DNA from: Callosobruchus maculatus
Taxonomy: Eukaryota > Arthropoda > Insecta > Coleoptera > Chrysomelidae
Assembly (NCBI GenBank): GCA_951848785.1
Contig: CATOUR010000106.1
Span: forward strand, 2,728,001 to 2,792,000
Direction of reading: 5' to 3'
DNA: 64,000 bases
Positions 1 through 9,580 of this stretch are shown here, one piece after another (positions within the stretch are counted from its first letter, which is position 1; every line of letters begins with the position of its first letter). Under the pieces are notes generated by a model that did no database searches, was not told the DNA's origin, and saw only the letters and a list, made by a program, of their open reading frames with translations. The position numbers and the translations under genes were made by a program.

Positions 1-182
1 AGATCGTTCTGTATGGCGTAAGAGAAAATCGTTGAATTGATGTTATTGAAATTTTGACACAGTATTATTACCGTGGTGAGGATGGAAAATGAGTATGTTT
101 TTTATAAATCGTGCCAGTGGCGGCGCAGAAATAATAAAAAACTAAAATTACAAAAATTGCTCAAACTTCGTTTTTAAGCGTT
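1..182 (+). repeat. Rep-A (Helentron/DINE-like) internal fragment
   Basis: This is part of the Rep-A tandem unit: the block around ACCGTGGTGAGGATGGAAAA, then CAGTGGCGGCGCAG, then the CTTCGTTTTTAAGCGTTTT segment that recurs in every Rep-A copy. It stops where the LINE fragment at 183 begins and resumes at about 706, so the LINE piece sits inside this copy. The left edge lies outside the window. Confidence 0.8.
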
Positions 183-705
183 TTAGAGGTTCCTGATCAT
201 TTTTTGCGCCGAGGATTCTTCCTCTTCACCACACCACGTGCACGTTGGGTCGTTGACCACCCTCATCACAAACAAGTGACGCCTGAAGATGTTGTGACCC
301 GTTAATAGGCCTACTAGCAATCTCAAGTTACTCCTATCCAGAGAGAGACAAAATCGTCCTATTCTTTCTGCAGGCCCTGCTAATAGTTCCCGAGCTTGAG
401 ATGACCAGAGATGTTGTTCCATCTCAGAGAGTGTTGATTCTGGATCCACTCTCCAGTTGTTTTCCTAATCAAATTTGCAGATATTCCTAAGGCTGGTTCC
501 GGGCCCACAAAACTGTTGCCGGGTCCCATCCTAGGCAGATGATCCGCCATTTCGTTACCCTTTACCCAAGCGTGCCCAGGTACCCACATCAGTGATACCT
601 TGTGTTTAGCTGAGATGTCGTCAAGAGCCCTCCTGCACTCCAGGACCAGTCCCGTCGTTATTTTCCAAGCTCTCAGTGCTTTTCTTTTATTTATAATCGG
701 CTGGC
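183..705 (-). pseudogene. I-like LINE fragment: RNase H and C-terminal zinc-knuckle region, frameshifted
   Basis: Read on the minus strand, this encodes the RNase H C-terminal motif WVPGHAWVKGNEMADHL, then RKTTGEWIQNQHSLRW, then RLLVGLLTGHN and the start of a Cys-rich knuckle (CTWCGEEEESSA). The closest relative in the window is the plus-strand LINE at 18507-20570, which has the same segments in one frame. Here the segment is split over two frames, with a break near position 400. Upstream RNase H and RT parts are missing, and so is the 3' end. It interrupts a Rep-A copy. It is a dead fragment; the family assignment is confident, the exact edges are good to about 20 bases. Confidence 0.85.
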
Positions 706-1026
706 CATTGACCTGTGAAGTCGGAAAGACCTAGAGGTATAATTTACTGTTTTAGGTCCATTCGAGAACTGCTTTATCTATTGCAGAAACCAAGAGAATT
801 GATTTTAAATGTTGACACGGTATGATTACCATGGTGAGAATGGGGTCCGTGGCAGTGCAGCAACAATCAAAGAACTAAAAATATAAAAACTGCTCAGGCT
901 CCGTTTTTGGGCATGTTGGATGTCTTTTATGGAGAGCAAGTTAATATTTGGTTACAAGGGTATCTCAGACTATAGCTTTATGCAATGGGAAATGATAAAA
1001 CTGTGTCACCGTTACGTGTGGGAAGT
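706..1026 (+). repeat. Rep-A 3' part, interrupted by the P-like MITE
   Basis: The Rep-A tail resumes after the LINE fragment (GGCTGGCCATTGACCTGTGAAG and following) and runs to the subterminal motif GTGTGGGAAGTG. The terminal hairpin half (CAATCAACTTGAATCCATTTTT) lies beyond the P-like insertion, at 2172-2196. The two pieces join perfectly once the insertion and its duplicated target are removed. Confidence 0.85.
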
Positions 1027-1033
1027 GCTGAGC

Positions 1034-2164
1034 CATGGCCGACTCTTCACTAGGCCGGAGCCTTAGATGTGGCAACGTGGCTTAGCTGTCAAATAGGTGG
1101 CCTATGGTTTCAGAATAATTATTACATTTTATATGTACTAGAGTTCATCTGGGTTAATAAATTAAGAAAAATACTTTTTAGAACTACTACTACTACTAAT
1201 ACCACTTACATCTGATGTCTGCTTCATCATAGTCAGACACTACAAAATAAAAATAAACGCAACCTGTTTCCTGCTGCCACTTCCAATTCCACTTAAATGA
1301 ACACTCAATTTACTTTGCAAATTGTCACTTGAGCTAGAAAAATTCACTATTAGGTCACTGTGAAGCCATTCTTGCTGGTCTTGATTCCCTTTCACTATCA
1401 AAGCTCTTCGTAGGTATGCCCAGATGCATGCCCTCGTTGGCATGCCCAGATGAGTTCTATTAACTGTCTTTTTCTGTGATATTTGGGAGGTCCAGAAAAC
1501 ATTGTAGGTGCCACATTGTGGTTTAAAATAGGTCTTATCCTTTGAAATGTTTGTAAATTATTGTCTTTATTCTTATAAATATAACCAGCCCTTATGAGGA
1601 ATACCTTTCACCCACTTCTGTTTATGTCCTTCATTGGAAGCACTAATTGCTACTGCAACCATGGTACTACACACTTTGTAGGCATCTTTTTATCTTTATA
1701 GTTTCGTTTGTGCAGGAAAATAATTAGAAACATATTGAAAATCACCTTCCACTCTTCGTTGTTACTCTGGAAGGTTATGTTGGTAAGTCCTTGTTTGGAA
1801 GCCCCAATTGCTATTGCAACCTGGTACTACACACTTTGCAGGCATCTTTTTATCTTTATAGTTTCGTTTGTGCAGGTAAATAATTAGAAATATATTAAAA
1901 ATCACCTTCCACTCTTCGTTGTTACTCTGGAAAGTTATGTTGGTATGTCCTTGTTTGGAAGCCCCAAATGCACTTTGCAGGTATCTTTTTATATTTATAG
2001 TTTCGTTTGTGCAGGTAAATAATTAAAAACACATTAATAATCACCTTCCAACCATATTTTTTGCTCTGAAAGAATACACTAATGACAACAACAAATAAAA
2101 GCTCGGCCTGCGAACAGTGTTGCCATATTTCAATGCTCCGGCCTAGTGAGTAGAGACTGCCATG
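1034..2164 (-). mobile_element. P-like (THAP) non-autonomous DNA transposon, about 1.13 kb
   Basis: The element has terminal inverted repeats that start CATGGC and share CTCACTAGGCCGGAGC (left end 1034-1075; right end, as reverse complement, 2164-2118). It is flanked by a 7-bp direct duplication GCTGAGC (1027-1033 and 2165-2171). Its interior encodes, on the minus strand, repeated N-terminal THAP-type starts (see 1640-2060) and no transposase core. P elements are known to begin with CATG, to make a target duplication of about 8 bp and to carry an N-terminal THAP DNA-binding domain, so a P-superfamily MITE is the best reading. The superfamily call is inference; the inverted repeats and duplication are directly visible. 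Confidence 0.75.
1640..2060 (-). repeat. Three tandem units, each with a THAP-like start exon
   Basis: Units of about 150-170 bp repeat the block GAAACTATAAAGATAAAAAG followed by a start codon, here near 1685, 1845 and 1990 on the minus strand. The middle unit reads MPAKCVVPGCNSNWGF and stays open for 27 codons. This resembles the beginning of a C2CH THAP zinc finger (Met-Pro, then Cys-x4-Cys). The first unit has Gly changed to Trp and the third has lost its ATG. No downstream Cys/His pair or AVPTIF-type box follows, so each unit is a first-exon relic, not a complete domain. Confidence 0.65.
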
Positions 2165-2196
2165 GCTGAGCCAATCAACTTGAATCCATTTTTCTA

Positions 2197-2793
2197 TGAC
2201 AGTTCGTAATTTTTATATTTTCTGATACTATTTTCTTTAATGACCTGTGTAAGCACTTATGTGTGTTAACACCAGTAAGTTACTGCTATTTAGGCTTTTT
2301 CTTTGCTGCTGCTTGTCAATAAAAAACCAATTTCAGAGTCCAATGTAATTTTTACACAAAAAGATAAGCTCGCGTTCTGAGTGCATGTCACATGTATGAG
2401 CATGTTGTTCGTTTTGCGGCCATTTTAAAATCCCCTCATATTCTTATCTAGCAAAAAGATCAAATTAGAGAATGAAATGGGAAAATAGTTGACGTTTAAC
2501 TGGTGTCGGTTTTGCATCGACCAGAACGGTGAACCGGTAAAGTTACTGCTACCAGTTTAAATTCGCCGTCCTGTGATTCTAATAGTGAAAACACTTCTCG
2601 TCTCTCGTATATTTTCCTTGTTATGACCCTGCAGAAATTCATACAAACAAAATTAAACTCAACGTGACAAAATATTTGGATGACTAAAATGCTCTAGGTA
2701 AATTAGGCACACCTAACAGGTCTATTTGGGACTTTCATTGCCTATACAATTTTTGAGTATAACGTTTTGAATCATATAATACCTTGATAATAA
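2197..2793. other. No gene seen
   Basis: AT-rich DNA between the P-like insertion and the SINE. I see no long ORF, inverted repeat or recognisable element end in it. Confidence 0.5.
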
Positions 2794-2948
2794 TGATGAT
2801 GTAGTGTAGTTGGTATCGCGTCGGCCTAGAATGCCGGAGACGCTGGTTCGAATCCAGCCGGTACCCTTCATTTTTCCGATTTTTCTGTGAACCAAATGAT
2901 TGGAATTATCTCCCTCTTGCGGAGTACGCAAGCACCTTTCATTCCATG
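2794..2948 (+). mobile_element. tRNA-derived SINE, first copy
   Basis: The sequence has a Pol III A box (TAGTGTAGTTGG, 2802-2813) and a perfect B box (GGTTCGAATCC, 2845-2855). A T arm GCTGG/CCAGC is fully paired. An anticodon-like loop CTAGAAT is closed by GGC/GCC. The 5' acceptor strand (ATGATG) does not pair with the 3' strand CGGTACC, so this is not a working tRNA. A body of about 85 bp follows (CCCTTCATTTTT to CCTTTCATTCCATGAA), and the same body appears after the second head at 4366-4457. Head plus shared body is the SINE pattern. Confidence 0.75.
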
Positions 2949-3152
2949 AAATCCTGGCCGACTGAGGAGTCGTACTTCAGTAGGAGAGAGGGCTGTCGTG
3001 TAAATAGCGGTGGGAGATTCACACTCACCCAACAACCGACTAGATCTCTTTGGGTGACTGAAACACATGGTTCGCAGAAAGATACGGGGGAGTGGTGGAT
3101 GTCGGCGGAGTCGATACCATGTCGTCATCGCTGTATATCGGCTACACCACGG
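2949..3152 (+). repeat. Spacer between two SINE heads (possible SINE body)
   Basis: About 200 bp connect the first SINE unit to the second tRNA-like head. The first unit may be longer than the second, or this may be host DNA between two tandem insertions. It contains no recognised motif and its short ORFs look incidental. Confidence 0.4.
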
Positions 3153-3202
3153 GGCACCGTAGTGTAGTTGGTATCGCGTCGGCCTAGAATTCCGGAGACG
3201 CT

Positions 3203-4337
3203 TTTTTTTATGGTCAGCCTCCCGCAAAGGCTGAAAGCCTATGGCGCTGTAGAAGCGCTGTGAGAGGATAAGTAGCGGTTCACGTTAGATTTGAAACGCT
3301 GAAGGTTGTAGCCGGTGGGAAACAAATTCCCTGGCAGCTCGTTCCACAGCGTCGAAGTTCTCCAAAAAAAGGAATGCTGGAGGAGACTGGTTCGTGGAGT
3401 AGGGACCTCGACCTGGTAAGGATGAGCTCGCAGAGCCTCTCTAGTGTTCCTCGTTTGGGCGGCCTTTGCTGTTATTACCTGGGAGAGCTCACTCGAACAT
3501 CTTCCGTGATAGAATCTGTAGAACAGGGACAGGTCAGCCACCCTTCTTCGATGTTCCAGGCTATAGAGGTCCTTTGTGAGGTTAGGCGTATATCGATTAG
3601 TCTAATTGCTCTCTTTTGGATGGTGTCCAGAAGCTTTAGAGAGTGCTTGGGAGCGCATCCCCACACATGGGAGCAATACTCCAGCGGTGGTCGGATCTGT
3701 GTCTCGTAGAGCAGCAGTAGTTGCTCTGGTGTGTACAGCTTCCTACAGCGGAACAAAACTCCAAGCTTCTGGGATGCCGTTTTAGCAATACTGACGACGT
3801 GGTCGTGCCAGGACATGTTGTTGTTGATGTTGACCCCCAAAAGCTTGACGGAAGGTGACTCGTCTATGGGGTGACCCTCCATTTCCAATGTTGGTAAGCC
3901 AGTGTGAGACTTCTTTGTAAGTGTTGTTGCCTGGGTTTTCTGTACGTTGAACTGTACTTTATTTACTAATCCCCACTCGACAATTTTTTTGATATCTGCG
4001 TTGATCTGTGAGGCATGCTGCTGTCGTCGACGTACCGTCTCCTGGTATGATAGTGGCTTGCCTGGTTCCATGCACGATATCAATGTACTGTCGCCTGCGA
4101 AGCTGTAGATTGGATTGGATGTTATTTCCAGCAGCTCGTTGATGTACAGCAGGAACAGTGTAGGGGATAAAACAGATCCCTGAGGAACACCGGCGTTTAT
4201 TGGAAATACGTCTGATGAACAACCTTCGACTATAACGAACAGAGATCGGTCGTTCAAAAAGCTGTTCAGCCACTGGCGCACGCCAGGTGGTAGTCCATAA
4301 GCAGCAAGCTTGACTAGAAGTCCCTCATGCCATGCGC
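3203..4337 (-). mobile_element. 5'-truncated Jockey/CR1-like LINE inserted in the SINE
   Basis: The 1135-bp insertion is bounded by a 14-bp target-site duplication and starts on the plus strand with an oligo-T run (3203-3209), which is the poly(A) tail of a minus-strand retrotransposon. The coding part is described separately. The other end breaks off inside the RT gene near 4330, as expected for incomplete target-primed reverse transcription. A second, older copy of the same family lies at 46255-47365 on the same strand and extends further 5'. Confidence 0.9.
3239..4281 (-). pseudogene. LINE reverse transcriptase C-terminal half, frameshifted
   Basis: Minus-strand frames give RT motifs in order: RQWLNSFLNDR, GVPQGSVLSPTLFLLYIN, YSFAGDSTL, LGVNINNNMSWHDHV, then the C-terminal tail RPPLEYCSHVWGCAP, and after a frame change near 3500 WNELPGNLFPTGYNLQRFK. 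The catalytic box, normally F/YADD in this group, reads FAGD, so a catalytic Asp is lost. Together with the frameshift and missing N-terminus (endonuclease and RT fingers) this is a dead copy. The group (Jockey/CR1-like) comes from the GVPQGSVLSP and thumb motifs and is not resolved further. Confidence 0.9.
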
Positions 4338-4457
4338 ATTCCGGAGACGCTGGTTCGAATCCAGCCGGTACCCTTCATATTTTCGATTTTTCTGTGAACC
4401 AAATGATTGGAATCATCTCCCTCTTGCGGAGTAAGCAAGCACCTTTCATTCCATGAA

Positions 4458-4974
4458 GAGTTGGATAATTTACTTTTTTTTGAGAGTATGAATAATTATT
4501 ATAATTATTTGTTTCAAAAATTTCAGGTTTTGCATTAATTTATAGAAAATCCTGGAACCTCCACTGAAACTGCAGGAAAATATTTTTGAAAGCCTCTTAA
4601 GAGATTCGGATAAGGATTGACTGAGGAACATAAAATCAAAAGATATGATAGGACTTATGATAGGACGATTTGAAGAAGATCCTGATATTTATGAAAAGGA
4701 TTTTGTGGACTGATAAAGCTACTTTTACAATTGCTGGGATATTTAACAGGCACAATAGTCATCTCTGGGGCATCCAGAATCCTCGGGGTCTAGTAAAAAT
4801 AAAAAAAAACAGGGGCTACAAGCGATCCATGTTTGGTGAGACATCCTTAGTAACCGATTGTATTGAACTGAGTTTATTTTCTTTATATTTGAACGTGCTG
4901 TTTAATAGTATAGCTTCGCCAAATAATTTCCTGTTTTCTGTTCTTGCTTAAGATATGTTATTATTATTTTTATA
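4458..4974. other. No gene seen
   Basis: AT-rich sequence between the SINE and the next Rep-A copy. A 93-codon frame at 4670-4951 has no recognisable motif and I treat it as chance. Confidence 0.5.
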
Positions 4975-6365
4975 AAAAAATGGAGTCAAGTTGATTGACT
5001 TCGTACTTCCCACACATTACTGTGATATCAGTTTATTATTTTCCCATAGCATAAAGCTTTAGTCTGAGATCCCCTTGCAACCAAATCATCGGCAGCCTTC
5101 CCTCCCCTAAAATTGTCTTTCCTTCAAAGGTCAATGGACAGCCTAAAACATCTAAAAACGAAGTTTGAGTTGTTTTCATACTTTTAGTTTTTTGATTATT
5201 GCTATATACGCTGCCACTGACACGATATTTAACAAACATACGCGTTTTCCATCCTCACCACGGTAATAATACTGTGTCAAAATTTGATTAGAATCAATTT
5301 AATAGTGTCCACGTTACAAAATACAAAAAGATCTAAAGCAATAAATACTCGTATGTATACAGAAAATTCCTCGGAAAATTCTAAGTCCCTTAGTTTCCGT
5401 AATACGCTAGGCAATGTTCGGATGGACCTAAAAAGTTTATTTATGTCGCTAGCTCTTCCTTCACAGGCTAGTGGACAGCCTATTATGAATACAAGAAATT
5501 TTTCAGTTTTTCAACCCCCCACCCCCTAACCACCCCAATTTCACCCCACCCAAAAAAAACGCAGAAAATGATCAGGAACCTTTAAAACGTTTAAAAACGA
5601 AGTTTGAGCTGTTTTTATTCTTTTACTTTTTTTATTATTTCTGCACCGCCACTGGCACGATTTATAAAAACCATACGCGTTTTCCATCCTCGCCACGGTA
5701 GTAATACTGTGTCAAAATTTCATTAACATCAATTCAACAGTTTCCTTGTAATACAATATAGAAGGATCTAAAGCAATACTCTCGTATGTTTACACCAGAA
5801 AAAATTCTAAGTCCTTTGGTTTCTGCAATAGGCAAGGCAATGTTCGCATGGACCTAAAAAAGTTATTTATGTTGCTGGGTCTTCCTTCATGGGTCAGTGG
5901 ACAGTCTATTATGAAAGCAACAAATTTTTCAATTTTACAACCCCCCACCCCCCAACCACCCCAATTTCACCCCCACCCAAAAAAAAGTAAAAAATGATCA
6001 GGAACCTCTAAAACGCCTAAAAACGAAGTTTGAGGAATATTTAATTTTTTTTGTTTTTTGCTAATTACTCCGCCGCCCCTGCACCGATTTTCAAAATTAT
6101 AAGAACATTACCTACTACGACCCCCCAGCATATCGCTGCCCAAATTTCATTACAATCCATGCAGCGGTTACTGAGATTACGAGGACACAAAAACGCGTAC
6201 AGACAGACCGACAGACCGACAGACCGACAGACAGACAGACCGACGGAAATGAGTGACATGGATTTTCGTTATGTAGACATCATGAAACGCCCAAAAAGTG
6301 TATTATCTCAAAATCGAAAATTTTCGCGATCACAATACTCCCCTCACCTATCGGTGTGGGAAGTA
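4975..6365 (-). repeat. Rep-A, most complete copy with both ends
   Basis: The low-coordinate end has the terminal hairpin arms GAGTCAA/TTGACT next to an A-run (4975-5003), then TACTTCCCACAC (5004-5015). The other end is GTGTGGGAAGTA (6354-6365), its exact inverse. Between them the block CTAAAAACGAAGTTTGAG recurs near 5150, 5590 and 6015, giving units of about 430 bp, each with a CCCCCCACCCC run. A GACAGACC microsatellite lies at 6200-6244. This is the arrangement of non-autonomous Helentrons (DINE-1/HINE): inverted subterminal repeats, a hairpin at one end only, and central tandem repeats. No protein is encoded. Confidence 0.75.
6200..6244. repeat. ACAGACCG-type microsatellite inside Rep-A
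   Basis: An imperfect run of ACAG and ACCG tetramers. The same tract at the same place occurs in the copies at 8341-8365, 10790-10860, 34898-34922, 42037-42062, 54492-54550 and 60958-60985, with variable length, so it belongs to Rep-A. Open frames through it give Ser-Val-Cys-Arg repeats, which are not real proteins. Confidence 0.9.
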
Positions 6366-6834
6366 ATAAACGAATAGTTTCAAGTTTAATCTTCTTCTTC
6401 TTCTTCTTCTTCTTCCAGTTTTTGGTTGTATGTTGTTGTGTCAGTAACGACTGTGGCATTTCCTTTATCCGCAAGTAATATCTCAATTGACATATCCTTG
6501 CCACAAGAAAACCATCATTAGGCTTCTTAAGTACCACAAATGCTATATTTTTGGAGAAGTACCAAGTCAATCAACTTGTCTCGATTTTTTGTGAATAAAT
6601 TCGATGTTGCCCTGACTATAAAGTAGATAAAGCTCCTTTTTTACATTTTGCCTAAAATATGAAGCTTTTCTGGACACACAGACACGAGTGTACTAACAAG
6701 TAACGAAGCTACGAGTTTACGTGTGTTGTGCCAGCTTTGGAACGAAACGTGAGAGCCAGCTCTGCATGTCACTAATGTAATGAGCATATTGCATAAGGAG
6801 GCCAAATAAAAAATGGCGCCAAGTAGATTCACTC
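6366..6834. other. Gap with microsatellite and two Rep-A end fragments
   Basis: Contains a CTT microsatellite (6391-6415). A plus-orientation Rep-A end lies near 6551-6590 (AGTCAATCAACTTG then a T-run) and a minus-orientation one at 6808-6843 (AAAAAATGGCGCC to GGTACTTCC). The second is the target of the MULE-like element that follows. No gene. Confidence 0.6.
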
Positions 6835-6843
6835 GGTACTTCC

Positions 6844-8072
6844 AAAGTTTACGGAATACATATAAGTTGGATCACTCCGCAAAAATATCAAAACGACCTG
6901 CCCCTTGCTCCGTCTCCCCGGTACACCGGTAGCAGTGTACCGACGTCAGCCGGGAGATACGGGGCGGCGCAAAGTAGAGGTTGAACGTGTTTAACGCGAA
7001 GTGTACACAGTGTCTCAAAAATATCGGATTTTTTTTATCTCGGGTTTGTTTGCAGTAGATGGATAATATTTTTAGAAGTTTGATTTCATCAATTACATTT
7101 ATTAACGGATGGAAAATGACAACCAGATCCATTCTTATTTTGTGGTAAACCTTGGAATGTAAAGGATATAAATACAGGGTGTTTCACGACGATTAAGACA
7201 AGCAATATGTCGGAACTGGGCAGTAGTAGAGAATTATAATTTTTGTCATTGTACTAACCAATGAGGTATTTGTTTTTGGTCACGTGACATTCGATTCAAA
7301 ATTATCAATGGGACACCCTGTACATTTGTGCCTTTCTGTGTTCCTCCTGATAAAACAATTCCAACAAACTAACACACTTGGGGTCTACAGTGATTCATTC
7401 AAGACCTATTACAGGTTCTTAAAAGATTCTATCACGCTTTTTGAAAGCGTATAGTGAGACAAAATATTCATTCGGTGGTCTTACCATACCACCCAGGGAC
7501 ATTCTAAATTAGATTTTAGAGCTCGGAAATATTTTTATTGATAACTTTAAAAATGTTGTTTCTACAGTAGCAATTAGAATGACACTGAAAAGCAAAATGT
7601 CAAAAACAATTTATTCGCATCCATGTAAAGCATTTCCACATGATTATCTTTTAAAATTGTACATATGAGTTTGTATATACTATACCATAAGTTTTTTAAG
7701 CTGTCGTCTCAAAAATGAGCCAAATAAACAAAACATTAAGGTAAAAATACTACAGCACCTTTGAACCAATTTTTACTTATCTACGAAATAGCTACTATAT
7801 GTGAAATCATTTGAGATTCATTAGCGTATTAGCAAAATAAATGTTATATTTGTATTTGTATGTCTAAATCGGCTGTCAATACCTAGTCTTTCAATGATCC
7901 TCGTATATACGTAAAACCCAGGCGCTAGCAAGTCCCCGTTAAAAGACCCTCGTACTTGGGCAAAAACCAACACAAAAACTAACTGGCGCGTGCGGCCGCG
8001 GCATCGCTTTGATGTGAGTTCTTCAAAGTGCCGACGGAGAGTGATCCAACTTATATGTATTCCGTAAACTTT
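6844..8072. mobile_element. MULE-like non-autonomous DNA transposon, 1.23 kb
   Basis: Perfect 34-bp inverted termini begin AAAGTTTACGGAATACAT (6844-6877 and, inverted, 8072-8039). A 9-bp direct repeat GGTACTTCC flanks them (6835-6843 and 8073-8081). Long inverted ends with a 9-bp duplication are the mark of Mutator-like elements. No transposase is encoded; ORFs inside are short and motif-free. If one base on each side is assigned to the element, the duplication would be 7 bp, so the superfamily is tentative. Confidence 0.7.
7166..7325. repeat. Small inverted element with CAGGGTGT ends
   Basis: TACAGGGTGTTTCAC on the left and GGGACACCCTGTACA on the right form short inverted ends about 160 bp apart, inside the MULE-like element. 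Similar CAGGGTGT/ACACCCTG ends mark larger elements in this window (15919, 47558). Confidence 0.5.
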
Positions 8073-8081
8073 GGTACTTCC

Positions 8082-8275
8082 TTCTTCACGTCCGTATGGA
8101 ACCTGTGACTGATTTGCGTTCAACGTCGTGATTTCGTCCACTATTTCCCGAGACATCCTCATAGTTTACGATGCCGTTGCTCGATCGTGCACTGTCATGC
8201 AAATCAGCAGCGTAGCGTGGCGTCTGTACAAGGGGATGTAATAAGTAACTGCAATTAATATTTTACCAACAGCAA
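8082..8275. other. No gene seen
   Basis: Short unassigned stretch between the MULE-like element and a Rep-A fragment. Confidence 0.4.
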
Positions 8276-8457
8276 AGATGATTTCTTTTTGGGCGTTTTA
8301 TGATGTCTACATAACGAAAATCCACGTCACTCGTTTCCGTCGGTCTGTCTGTCGGTCTGTCTGTACGCGTCTTTCTAGCCACGTAATCTCAGCAACTGCT
8401 GCATGGATTGTGATGAAATCTGAACAGCAATATGCTGTGCAAAAACGAACCCCCCTA
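8276..8457 (+). repeat. Rep-A 5' fragment
   Basis: Carries the segment TTTTGGGCGTTTTATGATGT, the GTCTGTCGGTCT microsatellite and CTCAGCAACTGCTGCATGGA, in the order expected near the Rep-A 5' end. It ends where the Tc1-type MITE starts, and does not continue on the other side. Confidence 0.8.
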
Positions 8458-8459
8458 TA

Positions 8460-9124
8460 CAGTGTGGTCCAAAGAGTGTGCAACTAATGGGATTTTTTTT
8501 ATTAGCTGTGGATTAATTTAAATACATGTTTAGAAATAAAAAATTAATAAAAGGTTTGCGGTTTTATTGAGAGTTATTCTGATATGCATGTAATTATAAG
8601 CAACCTCTTGCCTTAGTAAAAAGATTTTTTCCGAAATTATAAAGCCATATTTAATATCCTTGCAACAAACATTTAGCTTGTGATTCCCAAAAAAATTTTA
8701 ACCTCAGGTAAATTTCACAAAAATGCTTGAATTTAAATGAAGTTCTACAAAATTAATTCAATTTCAATTAGTGTATCAAACAGTTTTACTAAAAAAAAAA
8801 AAAAAATTTTGGGAGAGTTATTCCACTTTTTTCAAAAAAAAAATTTTTCTCAGAGGAGGCCAAGTTTTGGTATTTAGGCATAACTCTTGATTATAAACAA
8901 CTTTTGTTAATAACATTTTGCTGAATTTTTGAAAATAAGGGTACTTTACTCTTGTACAATTTTTATATTTTTTGATTCACCCCGTATACTGATGAACTTG
9001 GAACCATTCTAAGTGCACCTAAATTAGTTATCGGACATGCACCAACTTTTGGCAATATTGGATTTTTGATTGTGCAGCTAATAAAGAAAAATCCCATTTG
9101 TTGCACACTCTTTGGACCACACTG
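8460..9124. mobile_element. Tc1/mariner-type MITE, 665 bp
   Basis: Inverted termini CAGTGTGGTCCAAAGAGTGT (8460) and its complement ending at 9124 extend for about 40 bp, with few differences, through GCAAC and AATGGGATTTTT. A TA dinucleotide flanks each side (8458-8459, 9125-9126), as Tc1/mariner elements require. The interior is AT-rich without a transposase frame. Confidence 0.85.
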
Positions 9125-9126
9125 TA

Positions 9127-9580
9127 GAAAAAATACAAAAAACTCATATACAAAGCAAAATACTCATATACAAAGTTGAGCGACAACTTCAAGCAATAAT
9201 CATTTCTAGTGAAACGCACAATGCTGGCGGAGTAACTTGTCCATAAAAACAGATTACGAAAGTTTAAATTCACAGTTAAACACCTAGTGTTGTTTCACAA
9301 GATCTCTATATAAGCTCTGTGTACAAAACTCTGAGTAAACACTTAGAAGTAATTAACTAATGTAAATACCCTATAAGGGAAATAGAGTTGTATTTTTGTA
9401 CGAGGTGAGTACCGTCTCGAATGTATATTGTGTATTACCCTCCGGAGATATGACTGTTGAGAAAGCGCATCCACAATCCAATCCAGTTACTCTTTTGGCT
9501 GCTCAGTTGGGTTGCCAAGTTGCAAAGGGACTTCTTAGATAGCCTAGTGAGGCGGTAGCTGAACATTACACACAAAAAAT
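9127..9580. other. No gene seen
   Basis: Unassigned DNA between the MITE and the next Rep-A copy. No motif or inverted repeat recognised. Confidence 0.4.

Larger units (their letters stand above)
3153..4457 (+). mobile_element. tRNA-derived SINE, second copy, split by a LINE
   Basis: The 5' half lies at 3153-3202 and the 3' half at 4338-4457. The acceptor strand GGCACCG (3153-3159) can pair with CGGTACC in the 3' half at six of seven positions, so this copy keeps a better cloverleaf than the first. The A box is at 3160-3171. The sequence is cut just after the anticodon stem, and ATTCCGGAGACGCT is present on both sides of the LINE (3189-3202 and 4338-4351). Rejoined, it reads as one SINE head followed by the same body as the first copy. 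Confidence 0.8.

Noticed and set aside
2794..2866. Functional tRNA gene
   Set aside because: The acceptor 5' strand does not pair with the 3' strand. The same head recurs 350 bp away with a common body, which fits a SINE better.
6065..6259. Open frames rich in Ser-Val-Cys-Arg (also near 8278-8487 and 10803-11036)
   Set aside because: They are translations of the Rep-A microsatellite. The frame varies between copies and there is no conserved protein.
6391..6415. CTT run as a splicing or regulatory tract
   Set aside because: A plain trinucleotide microsatellite with no gene next to it.
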